A stretch of DNA of 64,000 nucleotides from Shinella sumterensis (GCF_004514425.2 NZ_MYFN02000001.1:310001-374000), one strand, 5' to 3'. Shown: positions 1 to 9,395, counted from the stretch's first letter. The notes: generated by a model from the letters alone, not told the origin. Program-made: numbers and translations.

Positions 1-143
1 ACGCGCATCCAGTCGAAACCGCTGACCGCGCCCGCATAAGCGCTCGTTGCCGGATCGTGGGGAACATGCACGAAGATGATCCCCGATATCAGCACGATCC
101 GCATCATGTTGATGCGTGCGGAGACTGTCGCGTCGATTTGCAC
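1..143 (-). CDS. exoH: ExoH-like acyltransferase, N-terminal part (runs off window)
   Basis: Reading leftward from a GTG at 143, an open frame encodes about 47 residues before the window ends. The start of a hydrophobic segment (RINMMRIVLISGIIFVHVP) has the N-terminal signature of membrane acyltransferase-3 proteins such as ExoH, which succinylates the succinoglycan repeat unit. A GAGGGG stretch lies about ten bases upstream of the GTG. It is the next gene on the same strand after exoT, in line with the known exo gene order. Only the first membrane segment is visible, so ExoH rather than another acyltransferase-3 protein is inferred from position. Confidence 0.65.
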   Translation of the reverse strand, partial: MQIDATVSARINMMRIVLISGIIFVHVPHDPATSAYAGAVSGFDWMR

Positions 144-506
144 GGTTGCGTCACCCCTCTGGTGCGCCGTTCCCATCGGGCGGCCTTTGAACAAGGTCAG
201 ACCGAAGCCTGTGAAGAGGAGTTTGCACGATCGGACTGCAGAAAATGTGGCAGCGCAGCAAATTTTCCGGCAGGTCCGGTTGCATCGCAGCATCGGAAGC
301 GAAATTGCATTCCGCCAAAGATGCACGCTCACATATGCGTGAGAGAAGCGTGATGTCTCTTTTGACAATACTTTGAAGATTATTCGAATGTACTGATTTA
401 AGCGCAATTTCTGGGTGTAGGCGAACCGGATTTTTTTCAGTCTTCTACGGTGATTCAGGGCGGAGCCGCGCGAACTGCGGCGAATCTTCCCTGAATTGGG
501 GCAGTC
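144..506. other. Intergenic region between exoH-like gene and exoT
   Basis: No convincing gene is present in these 363 bases; short frames on the plus strand lack a ribosome site and family resemblance. The region is more AT-rich than its surroundings around 355-410 and presumably carries the promoter of the leftward exoH-like gene. A compound inverted repeat with arms CACGCT (324-329) and AGCGTG (347-352) is a weak operator candidate. In S. meliloti the nuclease gene exoI lies between exoH and exoT; nothing like it is visible here. Confidence 0.5.
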
Positions 507-2003
507 TCAAGGCAGGCTTGCGGCCGATGCGGCACGCGGCCGGCGCACCAGATCCAGCAGCTTCCGCAGCAGCGGCCGTTCGGTAAGAACGGTGAGAACA
601 GCGTAGATCGCACCGCCGAACAGGATGCCGATGCCGACCTGTAGCGCGGGGTGGAACTGCGCGGCGAGATAGTGCTCGAGCGCGTAACGCACCGCAAGCG
701 CCATCAGTGCGGCGGTGAGCATCGGACGGATGGATTGGTAGAAGCCGGAGAGGACAGGCGTTTCGTCGACCCGGAACACGACCCACGAATAGCCGACGAG
801 CACCGCCGCGTTGACGAGGCAAAGGGCGACCATCGCCTCGATGAGCGTGCCATTGTAAGCGCCATAGGCGACGGCGGCTGTCGTTGCCGCCGCGCGCCCC
901 ACCGCCCACCAGAACAGCGCACTCCCGTGGCCCGAACCCTTCAGGTAAGGAATGAAGGTGCTGCAGGGCGTCAGCAGTCCCTTGGAAAGGGCCAATAGCC
1001 CGAGCACGGGCCAGGCGGCGGCCCATTGCGCACCGAACAGCAGCAGCATGGCCGGCTCGGCGACCGCCCAAAGGCCGAACATCATCGGCGCGAGCAGCAG
1101 GGTCGTGACCTGTGTGCTCAGCATCAGCGCCTGCGAGCGGCGTTGGCGGTCGTGCATCATTGCGCTGAAGGCGGGAAAGAGGACGCCCATCACGCCTGAC
1201 AGAACAACCTGATTGGGGATGCTGGAAAAGCGGTTGGCGGCGGAATAGGCGCCGGCATCGGCAAGGCCGAGGAAGCGCGATATCACCACCATCGGGGACT
1301 GGAAAGTGACGAAATTTGCAAGTTCCGAGCCCATCAGGCCGAGGCTGAACCGGGTCAGCCGCACGACGCTTGAGAGGCGGAACTGCAGACGCGGCAGATA
1401 GCGCGAAACGAGGAAGAGGCCGACGAGCCGAATCACTCCGGCAACGAAAAGCTGGGCAACGAGCGCGAAGACGCCGAAACCGGAGAGCGCAAGGATCACC
1501 GCGGCGACGGCCGCAATCGATTCGGAAATCATGCTCCACAGCGCATCCCGGCTGAACTGCATGCGGCGGGCGACCAGTGCATAGGCGACGTCGCCGGCAA
1601 GCTGCAAGGGGATGAGCAGACACATGAGCTTCAACAGCCAGGCCGCATCCGCCGCGCCGAACCAGTCCGCCAGGGGTTCGGCGAAGACATAGAGCCCCGC
1701 CGCCATCAGGAAGGCGAAGCCGAGATTGGCCCAGAAAACCGAATGAACCGTCTCGGATTCTTCCTGTGCCTCAAGGATGAGCGCCGAGGCGAGACCCGCC
1801 CCGCCGATCATCGCCAGGAACTGCACGACGGCCAGCGCGACGGCCACCGCACCGAATTCTTCCGGCGTCAGCAGTCGGGCAAGAATGGGCACAGTGACAA
1901 ATTTAAGCCCGAATGTGCTTGTCTTGGATAAGACGCTCCAGCCGACATTTCGCGTTACCGACTTCGCGTTCACGGACTGGGACATGGCGGAAACCTGCTT
2001 CAA
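507..2003 (-). CDS. exoT: ExoT-like lipopolysaccharide/succinoglycan flippase (Wzx/MOP family)
   Basis: A 498-residue polytopic membrane protein with regularly spaced hydrophobic segments throughout, matching the MOP/Wzx flippase family in length and in its N-terminal pattern (VLSKTSTFGLKFVTVPILAR, then LLTPEEFG). ExoT-type proteins move lipid-linked repeat units across the inner membrane before polymerisation. It is divergent from exoW across about 100 bases and precedes the exoH-like gene on the same strand. The assignment rests on family features and on exact agreement with the exoT-exoW-exoV-exoU order of S. meliloti. Confidence 0.85.
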   Translation of the reverse strand: MKQVSAMSQSVNAKSVTRNVGWSVLSKTSTFGLKFVTVPILARLLTPEEFGAVAVALAVVQFLAMIGGAGLASALILEAQEESETVHSVFWANLGFAFLMAAGLYVFAEPLADWFGAADAAWLLKLMCLLIPLQLAGDVAYALVARRMQFSRDALWSMISESIAAVAAVILALSGFGVFALVAQLFVAGVIRLVGLFLVSRYLPRLQFRLSSVVRLTRFSLGLMGSELANFVTFQSPMVVISRFLGLADAGAYSAANRFSSIPNQVVLSGVMGVLFPAFSAMMHDRQRRSQALMLSTQVTTLLLAPMMFGLWAVAEPAMLLLFGAQWAAAWPVLGLLALSKGLLTPCSTFIPYLKGSGHGSALFWWAVGRAAATTAAVAYGAYNGTLIEAMVALCLVNAAVLVGYSWVVFRVDETPVLSGFYQSIRPMLTAALMALAVRYALEHYLAAQFHPALQVGIGILFGGAIYAVLTVLTERPLLRKLLDLVRRPRAASAASLP

Positions 2004-2106
2004 AAAGGAGCGTCGACGAAGACAGAAGCCTGCGCCGGAAACGGCCGCGCCCCGGTGGGAGGAGACCAGACGAACCTCTTTCTAGAGAAACCACAGGGAC
2101 GAAAAG

Positions 2107-3066
2107 ATGGCGAAGCTGACAGTAATCATTCCCTTCTATCAGAAGGAGCCGGGCATTCTGAGGCGTGCGCTCACGTCTGTTTTTGCTCAAGAATTCAAAG
2201 ACTTCGATGTCATCGTGGTCGACGATGAATCGCCTTTTCCACCCGATGGCGACCTGGTCGCCTTTTCGGAGGAGCAACAGGCGCGCGTGCGCGTCGTGCG
2301 CCAGGAAAATGCCGGTCCGGGTGGTGCGCGCAATACGGGGCTCGACAGCGTTTCAGCGGCGACCGACTTCGTCGCCTTCCTTGATTCGGACGATATCTGG
2401 ACGCCCGACCACCTCGCTCTCGCCCATGCGGCGATGACCGAATTTTCTGCAGATTGCTACTTCGCCTCCATCACGGGGGGCGATGCGTTCTACTACCATT
2501 TCGGTATCGAGGACCTCGCACGAACCGAGGCGGTGGTGCGCCTCGCCGATGATCCGCTCCTCATCGAGATTCCCGATCTCACCCAGGTCATGCTGAAGAA
2601 CTGGAGCTTCCTGCATCTCTCTTCGATGGTGATAGGCCGGCCGGTTTTCCAGCGTATCCGCTTCGACGCGGCGCTGCGGCTGGCGGCAGAGGACGTGCTG
2701 TTCTTCTGCGACTGCGTGCTTGCCGCGCGACGGGTGGTACTGAGCGGTGCGGCCGGTGCGGTTCGCGGGGAGGGGGTCAACATCTTCCACGGGATCGACA
2801 ACGACTCACCCCAGTTCCTGCGCCAACAGTTCAACACCTGGGTCGCGCTCGACCGGTTGGAGGCGCGCTTTGCCGAGCGACCGGCCGAGGTGGCGTCGCT
2901 GCGATCCTACAAGCAGACCGCCCGCCGGCAGGCGCTGTGGAGCCAGGCGCGGCGCGTCAAGCACCGCAAGTTGCCGCAATTCGACATGCTGGCCCGCTGG
3001 GCGATGCGCGATCCGCGCATCCTCGCAAGCGCGGTGGGACTTGCCGTCGGCAAGTTCTCCCGCTGA
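2107..3066 (+). CDS. exoW: ExoW-like family 2 glycosyltransferase
   Basis: A 319-residue GT-A fold glycosyltransferase. The N-terminus MAKLTVIIPFYQKEPGILRR is typical of family 2. Next come a nucleotide-binding VVDDESP around residue 39, GGARNTGLD near 76 and the metal-binding FLDSDD near 95. ExoW adds one of the last glucose residues of the succinoglycan octasaccharide side chain on the cytoplasmic face of the membrane. Its length equals that of ExoW. It is followed 19 bases later by exoV, so the two are very likely co-transcribed. Confidence 0.88.
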   Translation: MAKLTVIIPFYQKEPGILRRALTSVFAQEFKDFDVIVVDDESPFPPDGDLVAFSEEQQARVRVVRQENAGPGGARNTGLDSVSAATDFVAFLDSDDIWTPDHLALAHAAMTEFSADCYFASITGGDAFYYHFGIEDLARTEAVVRLADDPLLIEIPDLTQVMLKNWSFLHLSSMVIGRPVFQRIRFDAALRLAAEDVLFFCDCVLAARRVVLSGAAGAVRGEGVNIFHGIDNDSPQFLRQQFNTWVALDRLEARFAERPAEVASLRSYKQTARRQALWSQARRVKHRKLPQFDMLARWAMRDPRILASAVGLAVGKFSR

Positions 3067-3085
3067 CGCAGACAAGGAGAGACCC

Positions 3086-4012
3086 ATGAAGCCCTATTAC
3101 TGGGAATCGCAGCACGGCAATTTCGGTGACGACCTCAATCTCTGGCTATGGGATTTCCTGCTGCCGGGGTTCCGCGAGGTACATGCCGATGTGCTGCTCG
3201 TTGGTGTGGGCACGGTGCTGAACGATGCCCTCCTGCCGCAGGACGGCCGCAAGCTCGTGCTCGGCAGCGGCTTCGGGTACGGCACCCTGCCTGACATGCG
3301 CGACCGGTATCTGTGGGACGTGCGCTGCGTGCGTGGCCCGCTGACGGCGGCAAGGGTAGGCCTGCCGGCGGAACTGGGCATCATCGATCCCGCCGTGCTG
3401 GTCGCGGACATGCCGGAGTTCGCAAACCGGCCGAAGCGCATCAAATGCGCTTTCGTTCCCCACTGGGAATCGGCGGTGGCCGGGCTCTGGCCGGTCGTCT
3501 GCGCGATGGCGGGCCTGCACTATATCGACCCGCGCGGCGAGGCGAAGGACGTGATCGGCGAGATCGCCGGATGCGAACTGATCGTCGCCGAATCCATGCA
3601 CGGCGCCATTCTTGCGGATGCTTTCCGTGTGCCGTGGGTAGCGGTCAGCACATCGGCCAACATCAACGGCTTCAAATGGCGGGACTGGGCCGGGACGGTC
3701 GGCGTCGATCCGACCGCGCGGCGCATTCCCATCTCGACACGCGCCGAGGCCATCAGCAAGGGCGCCCGTTTCTGGGGCGTCGCCTACGATGGTGCGAGCC
3801 ATGCAGCCGAGGAAAGCGCGGTCGCCGTTACCACGGCAGCGCCCAGCTCAGGTCTTCGTCTTGCCGCCAAACAGGTTCTCGCCGCGCCCTCCACCTTGGC
3901 TCTCTGGCAGGCAAGCCGTGCTGAACCCCAACTCAGCGCGGACGCGCGTCTTCTGGAACGCAAGGAGCGTCTATACGCCGTGCTGGAAGGCGTGCGCCGC
4001 GATTATCTCTAA
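3086..4012 (+). CDS. exoV: ExoV-like polysaccharide pyruvyl transferase
   Basis: A 308-residue protein of the polysaccharide pyruvyl transferase family. The N-terminus MKPYYWESQHGNFGDDLNLW carries the GNFGDD motif of the family. The acidic/His motif ESMHGAILADAFRVPW near residue 170 is the usual C-terminal catalytic landmark. It would add the ketal pyruvate to the terminal glucose of succinoglycan. The ATG at 3086 is chosen because AAGGAGAGACCC precedes it; an open frame extends upstream but overlaps exoW. It is convergent with exoU, only four bases apart. Confidence 0.9.
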   Translation: MKPYYWESQHGNFGDDLNLWLWDFLLPGFREVHADVLLVGVGTVLNDALLPQDGRKLVLGSGFGYGTLPDMRDRYLWDVRCVRGPLTAARVGLPAELGIIDPAVLVADMPEFANRPKRIKCAFVPHWESAVAGLWPVVCAMAGLHYIDPRGEAKDVIGEIAGCELIVAESMHGAILADAFRVPWVAVSTSANINGFKWRDWAGTVGVDPTARRIPISTRAEAISKGARFWGVAYDGASHAAEESAVAVTTAAPSSGLRLAAKQVLAAPSTLALWQASRAEPQLSADARLLERKERLYAVLEGVRRDYL

Positions 4013-4016
4013 GATC

Positions 4017-5012
4017 CTATCGCGTGGCGGAGGCGGGTAGGAGGTAGCGCAACCCGTCTTGCGGCGCCGAAGGCTCCGTCCCCATCCGCCGTTGCGCGGC
4101 TTGCAACTTGTCGCGCAGGATGTCGCCGGCAATGGCCGGCATGGCCGAGGGGTTTTTGACCGCATAAGCGAGGGCCGCACGCGCGCCGCCCTCCCGTTTG
4201 CGGTCGAGGAAATGCCGCAAGGCGTGGCGCCGGCCGATCTGGCGGCAATGGCGACGCATCGCGTGCTCAGCCTCGGATGGTACATTGCCCGCCGAAAGAA
4301 TCGAGCGCTCCGCCTCATACAGCGCTTCGAGATCCTTCGTCCGATGCTGGCCGCTCAGGGAATCGGCACGCACGACCGCGCCGTAGCCGCAGCTTTCGAT
4401 GACGGTGTAGCGGGCGCCCGCAAGCAGCGCTCGCACATAAAGTTCGTAGTCCTCGCCAAGGCGCATGTCCTCGCGGTAGCGGAGGTCGTGCGCATCAAGG
4501 AACGCGCGGCGCATGACCGGCTTCAGGAAACCGAGCTCGCCGCGTGGCGCGCCGCGCCGGGAAATGTTGCCGAGAACGAAATCGGCAAGGCCGAGCCGGC
4601 GCGGGCGCGGCGCGAAATCGTCCGGTTGCCGGGTGAGTTCGGCCTCCGGCATGAAGGCGATGTTATCGGCGATAAAATCCCAGTCCGGGCAGGCGAGCAT
4701 GCGCCTGAAGCGACCGGGAAAGAAGAAATCATCCGCGTCGAGAATACTGATCAGAGGTGCGCGGGATACGGCGATGGCGTGGTTGCGCGCGGCCGATGGC
4801 CCCCTGTTCGTGCGGAAGCGGATGATGTCGAGCCGCCGGCTCGTATCGTCTGCTGCGGCCGCTGCTGCGAGCGTTCGGTCGTCCGACCCGTCGTCAACCA
4901 CCACGACTTCGTCGACCTCCGGCTGCGCGAGCGCGGAGCGCACCGCCCGGCCGATCGTTTTTTCCGCATCCTTCGCGGCGATAATGACACAGACCTTTTC
5001 TTGCTGGATCAC
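4017..5012 (-). CDS. exoU: ExoU-like family 2 glycosyltransferase
   Basis: About 331 residues from a GTG at 5012, preceded by GAGAGGT at good spacing; an in-frame ATG at 5093 would add 27 basic residues with no family resemblance. The glycosyltransferase-2 landmarks are VCVIIAAKDAEKTIGRAVRS at the N-terminus, VVVDDGSDDRT near 40, GPSAARNHAI near 70 and the DADDFF metal site near 90. ExoU transfers a glucose to the growing succinoglycan side chain. The gene runs leftward, head to head with nothing but tail to tail with exoV, as expected for the exoTWVU region after local inversion. Confidence 0.8.
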   Translation of the reverse strand: MIQQEKVCVIIAAKDAEKTIGRAVRSALAQPEVDEVVVVDDGSDDRTLAAAAAADDTSRRLDIIRFRTNRGPSAARNHAIAVSRAPLISILDADDFFFPGRFRRMLACPDWDFIADNIAFMPEAELTRQPDDFAPRPRRLGLADFVLGNISRRGAPRGELGFLKPVMRRAFLDAHDLRYREDMRLGEDYELYVRALLAGARYTVIESCGYGAVVRADSLSGQHRTKDLEALYEAERSILSAGNVPSEAEHAMRRHCRQIGRRHALRHFLDRKREGGARAALAYAVKNPSAMPAIAGDILRDKLQAAQRRMGTEPSAPQDGLRYLLPASATR

Positions 5013-5120
5013 GGCATACCTCTCGTTCGTGCTAAGCCGACGGCGCAGACTTGTCCGCGCTGCAATGCAGCATGAAAGGGAAAGGGGGCACAAAAACGGC
5101 CCGGCAGGATCAGTTTGGGG

Positions 5121-5441
5121 TCAGGGCTTGGAGTGGCCCGGCTCGTTCATCGAAACGGGGACCGTGGGCTTTGCCTTTTCGAGGTCCGTCGCAGGGCGTC
5201 CCGATCCGGCCTTTTCCTTGCGAGCCTTGCCGACGCGCCAGGTAAGGTAGAGCACAGCGCCGAAGTAGCCGAGCTGGATGAGAACCGCGCAGATCAGGGT
5301 CTGGACCGCCGTTGTCGCGGCGGAGCCCGTGCTGGCATAGGTAACGGCGGCAAAGGCGACGAGCACAAGGGTCATGCTCACAAAAAAGCGTGGCGCATAG
5401 GCCATGCTGTCCCGCCATTTCGTATCCGGCGCTGGTTTCAT
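5121..5441 (-). CDS. exoX: ExoX-like exopolysaccharide production repressor
   Basis: A small membrane protein of 106 residues. After a short polar N-terminus it has two hydrophobic segments (about residues 18-37 and 45-67) joined by a short loop, then a basic, disordered tail. This is the layout of ExoX/Psi inhibitors, which act after transcription to lower ExoY activity. The start at 5441 is picked because GAGGAGAAGG lies about ten bases upstream; a longer frame begins at 5504. It lies next to and divergent from exoY, exactly where exoX sits in S. meliloti. Family assignment is by layout, size and position. Confidence 0.75.
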   Translation of the reverse strand: MKPAPDTKWRDSMAYAPRFFVSMTLVLVAFAAVTYASTGSAATTAVQTLICAVLIQLGYFGAVLYLTWRVGKARKEKAGSGRPATDLEKAKPTVPVSMNEPGHSKP

Positions 5442-6150
5442 CGATGGATCGCCTTCTCCTCTGAGGCTGGCCTGAACTATAGGCGGTGGCGGCACTGCAT
5501 GCAACTAGCAGGACTAATGAGGGCGAGCATGGCCGGTTCCGAGTCGTAGCCGACCGATCTTGCGGTTCGGTTAAGGCGGTTGTGGTCGACCGAAGAATCG
5601 CGTCCGCCACCTTGCTGCCCAGATTTCGGCACCTTTCCAACCCGGGCGGCCGAAAATACCCCGAAAAAGCGAATACGTGCTTTCGCGTTGCAGCCGGTGG
5701 GTTGCGTTGCAGCATAGCCGTGATCACCTTTTGTTACAATATGAGGCGTCGCTTATGGAAAAAGTGTGCGCCGCAAAATAATATTGCAGCGCAAAATTAT
5801 TAGCGGCCGCCAGGTTAAGGCGGGCCTATGTACCATCATATGCCGAGCCTGTAGCGTATAAATATGTAAAATTGGGTGCGGAAAGCCGATAACGGAAAGT
5901 CATTTTGGCGCGTGAATAGGAATATCGCACGCCGATCAGCGACCTGGTTCGACAAAATCCCATATTTGATACTTTTCATATACTGCCGGACAAAAAATTT
6001 TAGGACATAATGATTTTCTTAAATGCCGGGTTCCGGCAATCAATTCGTCACATCACGTTTCAAAAAACAAACTGTGACCATACACTGCGTATTGGATGTC
6101 TGAACGCGTCCGAGGGACCCGACCATCGCAATTCCAATGGAGCCATCTCT
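5442..6150. promoter_or_regulatory. exoX-exoY intergenic control region
   Basis: This 709-base gap has no convincing gene. It is strikingly AT-rich from about 5730 to 6060 compared with neighbouring genes and should hold the divergent promoters of exoX and of the exoYFQZ operon. A reading frame from 6010 is open into exoY but its extra 47 residues do not resemble ExoY. An AT-rich inverted repeat at 5777-5801 is listed separately. I could not assign -35 and -10 boxes with confidence. Confidence 0.6.
5777..5801. promoter_or_regulatory. AT-rich inverted repeat upstream of exoY
   Basis: Arms AATAATATTGC (5777-5787) and GCAAAATTATT (5791-5801) pair at ten of eleven positions around a three-base centre. 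The location, about 350 bases before the exoY start, and the composition suit an operator for an exopolysaccharide regulator, but no specific regulator can be named from sequence. Confidence 0.4.
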
Positions 6151-6828
6151 ATGAAGTCCGCGAGCCGATCGGCCAGTTCGCCGTTATTCAATTCTGTGAC
6201 AGCCGGTGCTCCGCCGGTGGGGGGAATATCGAAACGGAGCTTTGACATCCTGGTGGCACTTGCCGCGCTCATCCTGCTCAGCCCCATCTTCCTGCTGATC
6301 ATGGCGCTTGTGAAATACACCGACGGCGGCAGCATCTTCTATGGCCACCGCCGCATCGGCTACAATGGAACGACCTTCCGTTGCCTGAAATTCCGAACCA
6401 TGGCGGAGAATGGCGATGCCCTTCTCCAGCAATATTTCGAAGAAAACCCTGAAGCGCTGGAGGAATGGCGCGCCACGCGCAAGCTGCAGGACGATCCGCG
6501 TGTCACCGTGCTCGGAACGGTGCTTCGCAAGCTCAGCCTCGATGAACTCCCTCAGCTCATCAACATCCTGAAGGGGGAGATGAGCATCGTCGGCCCCCGT
6601 CCGGTGGTCGAAGACGAACTGGAGCTCTACGAGGCATCCGCCGTCTATTATCTGCGCAGCCGCCCGGGCCTCACCGGTCTCTGGCAGGTCAGCGGCCGCA
6701 ATGACGTTTCCTACGCGGCGCGCATCGCCTTCGATACGCATTATGTGCGCAACTGGTCGCTCACGCGGGACCTCGTCATCGTCGTGCGCACCATCCCGGC
6801 CGTGTGCCTTTCGCGCGGCAGTTACTGA
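6151..6828 (+). CDS. exoY: ExoY: galactosyl-1-phosphate undecaprenyl-phosphate transferase
   Basis: A 225-residue polyprenol-phosphate hexose-1-phosphate transferase that starts succinoglycan synthesis by loading galactose-1-phosphate onto undecaprenyl phosphate. The start MKSASRSASSP closely resembles ExoY. One membrane segment (about residues 37-60) is followed by the catalytic-domain motifs FRCLKFRTM near 84, LSLDELPQLINIL near 132, and IVGPRPVV and RPGLTGLWQVSGRND further on. The ATG at 6151 was chosen over 6010 for its GGAG and its match to known ExoY N-termini. It begins the exoYFQZ operon. Confidence 0.95.
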   Translation: MKSASRSASSPLFNSVTAGAPPVGGISKRSFDILVALAALILLSPIFLLIMALVKYTDGGSIFYGHRRIGYNGTTFRCLKFRTMAENGDALLQQYFEENPEALEEWRATRKLQDDPRVTVLGTVLRKLSLDELPQLINILKGEMSIVGPRPVVEDELELYEASAVYYLRSRPGLTGLWQVSGRNDVSYAARIAFDTHYVRNWSLTRDLVIVVRTIPAVCLSRGSY

Positions 6829-6846
6829 TTTCCGCAAGAGGTTGCC

Positions 6847-8109
6847 ATGAAAACGATCTCGACCGCAGCCACGGTTGCGCACGCCTTTTCCATGAGAATG
6901 CTCGGTGGCCTCACGCTCGCCGCGGTGCTGATGGCCGGATCCTCCGCCTCTGCGGAGGAATACCGGCTCGGCGTCATGGACAAGTTGCGCATCCGCGTGG
7001 CGGAATGGCAGACCGCAGAAGGCGCGATCCGCGATTGGAGCGCCGTCAGCGGTGATTACCGGATCGGTGCCGATGGTTCCCTTTCCCTGCCGTTCATCGG
7101 CCAATTGCCTGCCGATGGTCGCACCACAGCGGATCTTTCGGCCGATATCGGCAAGAAGATGCAGGTGCTCTTCGGCCTCAAGGACCTGCCGTCCGCCTCG
7201 GTGGAGATCGCCGAATACCGGCCGGTCTATCTGTCCGGCGACGTGCAGACACCCGGTGCCTATCCCTATGCGCCGGGGCTGACGGTCCTCAAGGCCATCA
7301 GCTTCGGTGGCGGGCTGCGCCGGGCGGATCCCGGCCAGCGCTTCGCCCGCGATTTCCTGCGCTCGGAAGGTGAGGCGGCTGTCTATGTCGCCGAGCGCAA
7401 TCGTCTGCTCATCCGCCGCGCACGCATCGTGGCGGAGATGTCCGGCGCAACGGAGATCGAAATGCCCAAGGAGCTCTCCAAGTCCGAGGAGGCCAAGGCG
7501 ATCATGGAAAGCGAGAAGGCGCTGATGGCCTCTCGGGAAAAGCGGCAGCGCTTGCAGCTGACGGCGCTGGCCGATCTCAAGTCGCTGCTTGAGAATGAAA
7601 TCGACTCGCTCGCCAAGAAGTCCGAAACCCAGACGCGCCAGCTCGAACTCGTTCAGGGCGACCTTTCCAAGGTCGATACGCTGGCGGAGAAGGGGCTCGC
7701 GATCAGCTCGCGGCGTCTTGCGCTGGAACAGCGCACCGCCGACCTCCAGGCCGCCCTGCTCGATATCGACACGGCCTCGCTGAAGGCCAAGCAGGACATC
7801 AACAAGGCCTCTCAGGACGAGACGAACCTGACGAACGACCGGGATGCCGAACTGGCGCAGGAGCTACAGAACACCGAGCAGGAACTCGATACGCTCGCTC
7901 TGAAGCTCGGCACCAGCCGTGACCTGATGTCGGAGGCGCTGATGCAATCGGCCGATGCCGCCACGCTGAAGGGTGGACTTTCCGCCAATATCGGTTATTC
8001 GATCGTGCGCACGGTCGGGGACAAGACCGAGCAGATCCGCGCCACCGAAACGACGCCGGTCCTGCCCGGTGACATCGTGAAGGTGGAAGCCAGTCTCGCA
8101 ACGCAGTGA
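6847..8109 (+). CDS. exoF: ExoF: periplasmic polysaccharide export protein
   Basis: A 420-residue exported protein, almost exactly the length of S. meliloti ExoF. A signal peptide ends near AEEYRLG (residue 37). It is followed by the polysaccharide-export domain (DYRIGADGSLSLPFIGQL), a ligand-binding SLBB-like segment (VYLSGDVQTPGAYPYAPG, about 125-145), and a long charged helical stretch (about 190-360) likely to form coiled coil. ExoF is needed for production or translocation of succinoglycan. The gene lies 18 bases after exoY and runs directly into exoQ. Confidence 0.93.
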   Translation: MKTISTAATVAHAFSMRMLGGLTLAAVLMAGSSASAEEYRLGVMDKLRIRVAEWQTAEGAIRDWSAVSGDYRIGADGSLSLPFIGQLPADGRTTADLSADIGKKMQVLFGLKDLPSASVEIAEYRPVYLSGDVQTPGAYPYAPGLTVLKAISFGGGLRRADPGQRFARDFLRSEGEAAVYVAERNRLLIRRARIVAEMSGATEIEMPKELSKSEEAKAIMESEKALMASREKRQRLQLTALADLKSLLENEIDSLAKKSETQTRQLELVQGDLSKVDTLAEKGLAISSRRLALEQRTADLQAALLDIDTASLKAKQDINKASQDETNLTNDRDAELAQELQNTEQELDTLALKLGTSRDLMSEALMQSADAATLKGGLSANIGYSIVRTVGDKTEQIRATETTPVLPGDIVKVEASLATQ

Positions 8110-8117
8110 GACGGACC

Positions 8118-9395
8118 ATGCGGATCGCGAAGCAACGGCTCATCGGACCTGAGGGCAACGAGGCCTATGGCGCCTTCGCCGTCGCGCTGTCGTTGTTCGT
8201 CTTCGCTTATTCCTTCCGCTTCGGCCAGGTCTCGATCCTTGCCTATTACGCCCTGTGGCTGCCGTTGGTCGCCGTCGATTACCGGCGGGTTCTCGGCAAC
8301 TATGCCCATTATCTCTGGCTTTTCGCGTTTGCGCTTTTTGCCTGCCTGTCCGTGTTCTGGTCGCAGGCGCCGGGCGCGACGATGCGCACCGGGCTGCAAT
8401 ATCTCTCGCACGTCGTTTGCGCCCTCATCGCGATGCGCGTGGTCGATACGCGCACGCTGGTACGCGGCGGGTTGATCGGCACGGGGCTGGTGTTGTTCTA
8501 CTCGCTCGCCTTTGGCGTCTATCATCTCGATCCGCTCGACGGGACCTACAGCTTCGTCGGTGCCTTCGCTTCCAAGAACCAGCTCGGGTTCTATGCCTCG
8601 CTCGCCGTGCTCTTTGCCTTCGCCGCGCTTTTTCTCGGCATGGAGCGGGGTGTCTGGAAGCTGGCTGCCGTGGGCTGCGTGCTGGTCGCGCTCTATTGCC
8701 TGAAGGCCTCGCAATCGGCCACATCGGTCCTCACGACCGTCGCCGTCGCCGGCCTGTGCGTCGCGCTGCGCGCATTGGAAATGCTCGCGCCGCGCCACCG
8801 CAAGATGCTGTTTTCGGCGCTCGCCGTGCTGACCGTGGGGCTCGGGCTCGCCGCCGTCTATGGCGGTGGCTTCGAGATGATCCTCGGCGTCTTCGGCAAG
8901 GATGCGACGCTTACCGGGCGCACCTATCTGTGGCAACAGGGCATCGCGGCGGCGAGTGCTGCGCCGCTTGTCGGCATCGGCTACCAGGCTTTCTGGGTGC
9001 AGGGTTTTGCAGAGGCCGAGCGGCTCTGGGCGGCGTTCTTCATCGCCGGGCGCAGCGGCTTCCATTTTCACAACACGTTTATCGCCGCGACGGTCGAGAC
9101 GGGCCTGATCGGCTGCCTGCTGCTGTCCATGGTTCTCCTTGCCACGCTGACGGGTCACCTGCGCCGGCTGCTGTCGGCTGCACGCGACCGCGAGGCGCTG
9201 GTGCTGTTCACCATCGCGGCATTGCTGGCGGTGCGCACCTTCGTGGAGATCGATATCCTCAACCCCTATCACGTCGGTTCCTTCCTGCTTTACTTTGCCG
9301 CCGGCAAACTGACGGATGGGCGGCGAAGCCGCGCGCATCGCTTCGTGCCGGCAGGAAGATCGATACGACCTCGCCTCGGAACGGTGGCCGCATGA
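8118..9395 (+). CDS. exoQ: ExoQ: succinoglycan polymerase
   Basis: A 425-residue polytopic membrane protein of the O-antigen polymerase/ligase (Wzy-like) type. About ten hydrophobic segments surround a large periplasmic loop carrying the characteristic GRTYLWQQGI motif near residue 270 and FHFHNTFI near 315. ExoQ joins repeat units into high-molecular-weight succinoglycan. Two starts are possible: GTG at 8106, overlapping the exoF stop, or ATG at 8118; the ATG gives the cleaner N-terminus. The last bases overlap the exoZ start, showing translational coupling. Confidence 0.92.
   Translation: MRIAKQRLIGPEGNEAYGAFAVALSLFVFAYSFRFGQVSILAYYALWLPLVAVDYRRVLGNYAHYLWLFAFALFACLSVFWSQAPGATMRTGLQYLSHVVCALIAMRVVDTRTLVRGGLIGTGLVLFYSLAFGVYHLDPLDGTYSFVGAFASKNQLGFYASLAVLFAFAALFLGMERGVWKLAAVGCVLVALYCLKASQSATSVLTTVAVAGLCVALRALEMLAPRHRKMLFSALAVLTVGLGLAAVYGGGFEMILGVFGKDATLTGRTYLWQQGIAAASAAPLVGIGYQAFWVQGFAEAERLWAAFFIAGRSGFHFHNTFIAATVETGLIGCLLLSMVLLATLTGHLRRLLSAARDREALVLFTIAALLAVRTFVEIDILNPYHVGSFLLYFAAGKLTDGRRSRAHRFVPAGRSIRPRLGTVAA

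Noticed and set aside
7995-9338. A 447-codon open frame on the minus strand
   Set aside because: It is antisense to exoQ, is highly charged with no domain, and has no ribosome site.
8255-9391. An upstream extension of the exoZ frame
   Set aside because: It overlaps all of exoQ in another frame and lacks similarity; the ATG at 9392 starts the conserved acyltransferase N-terminus.
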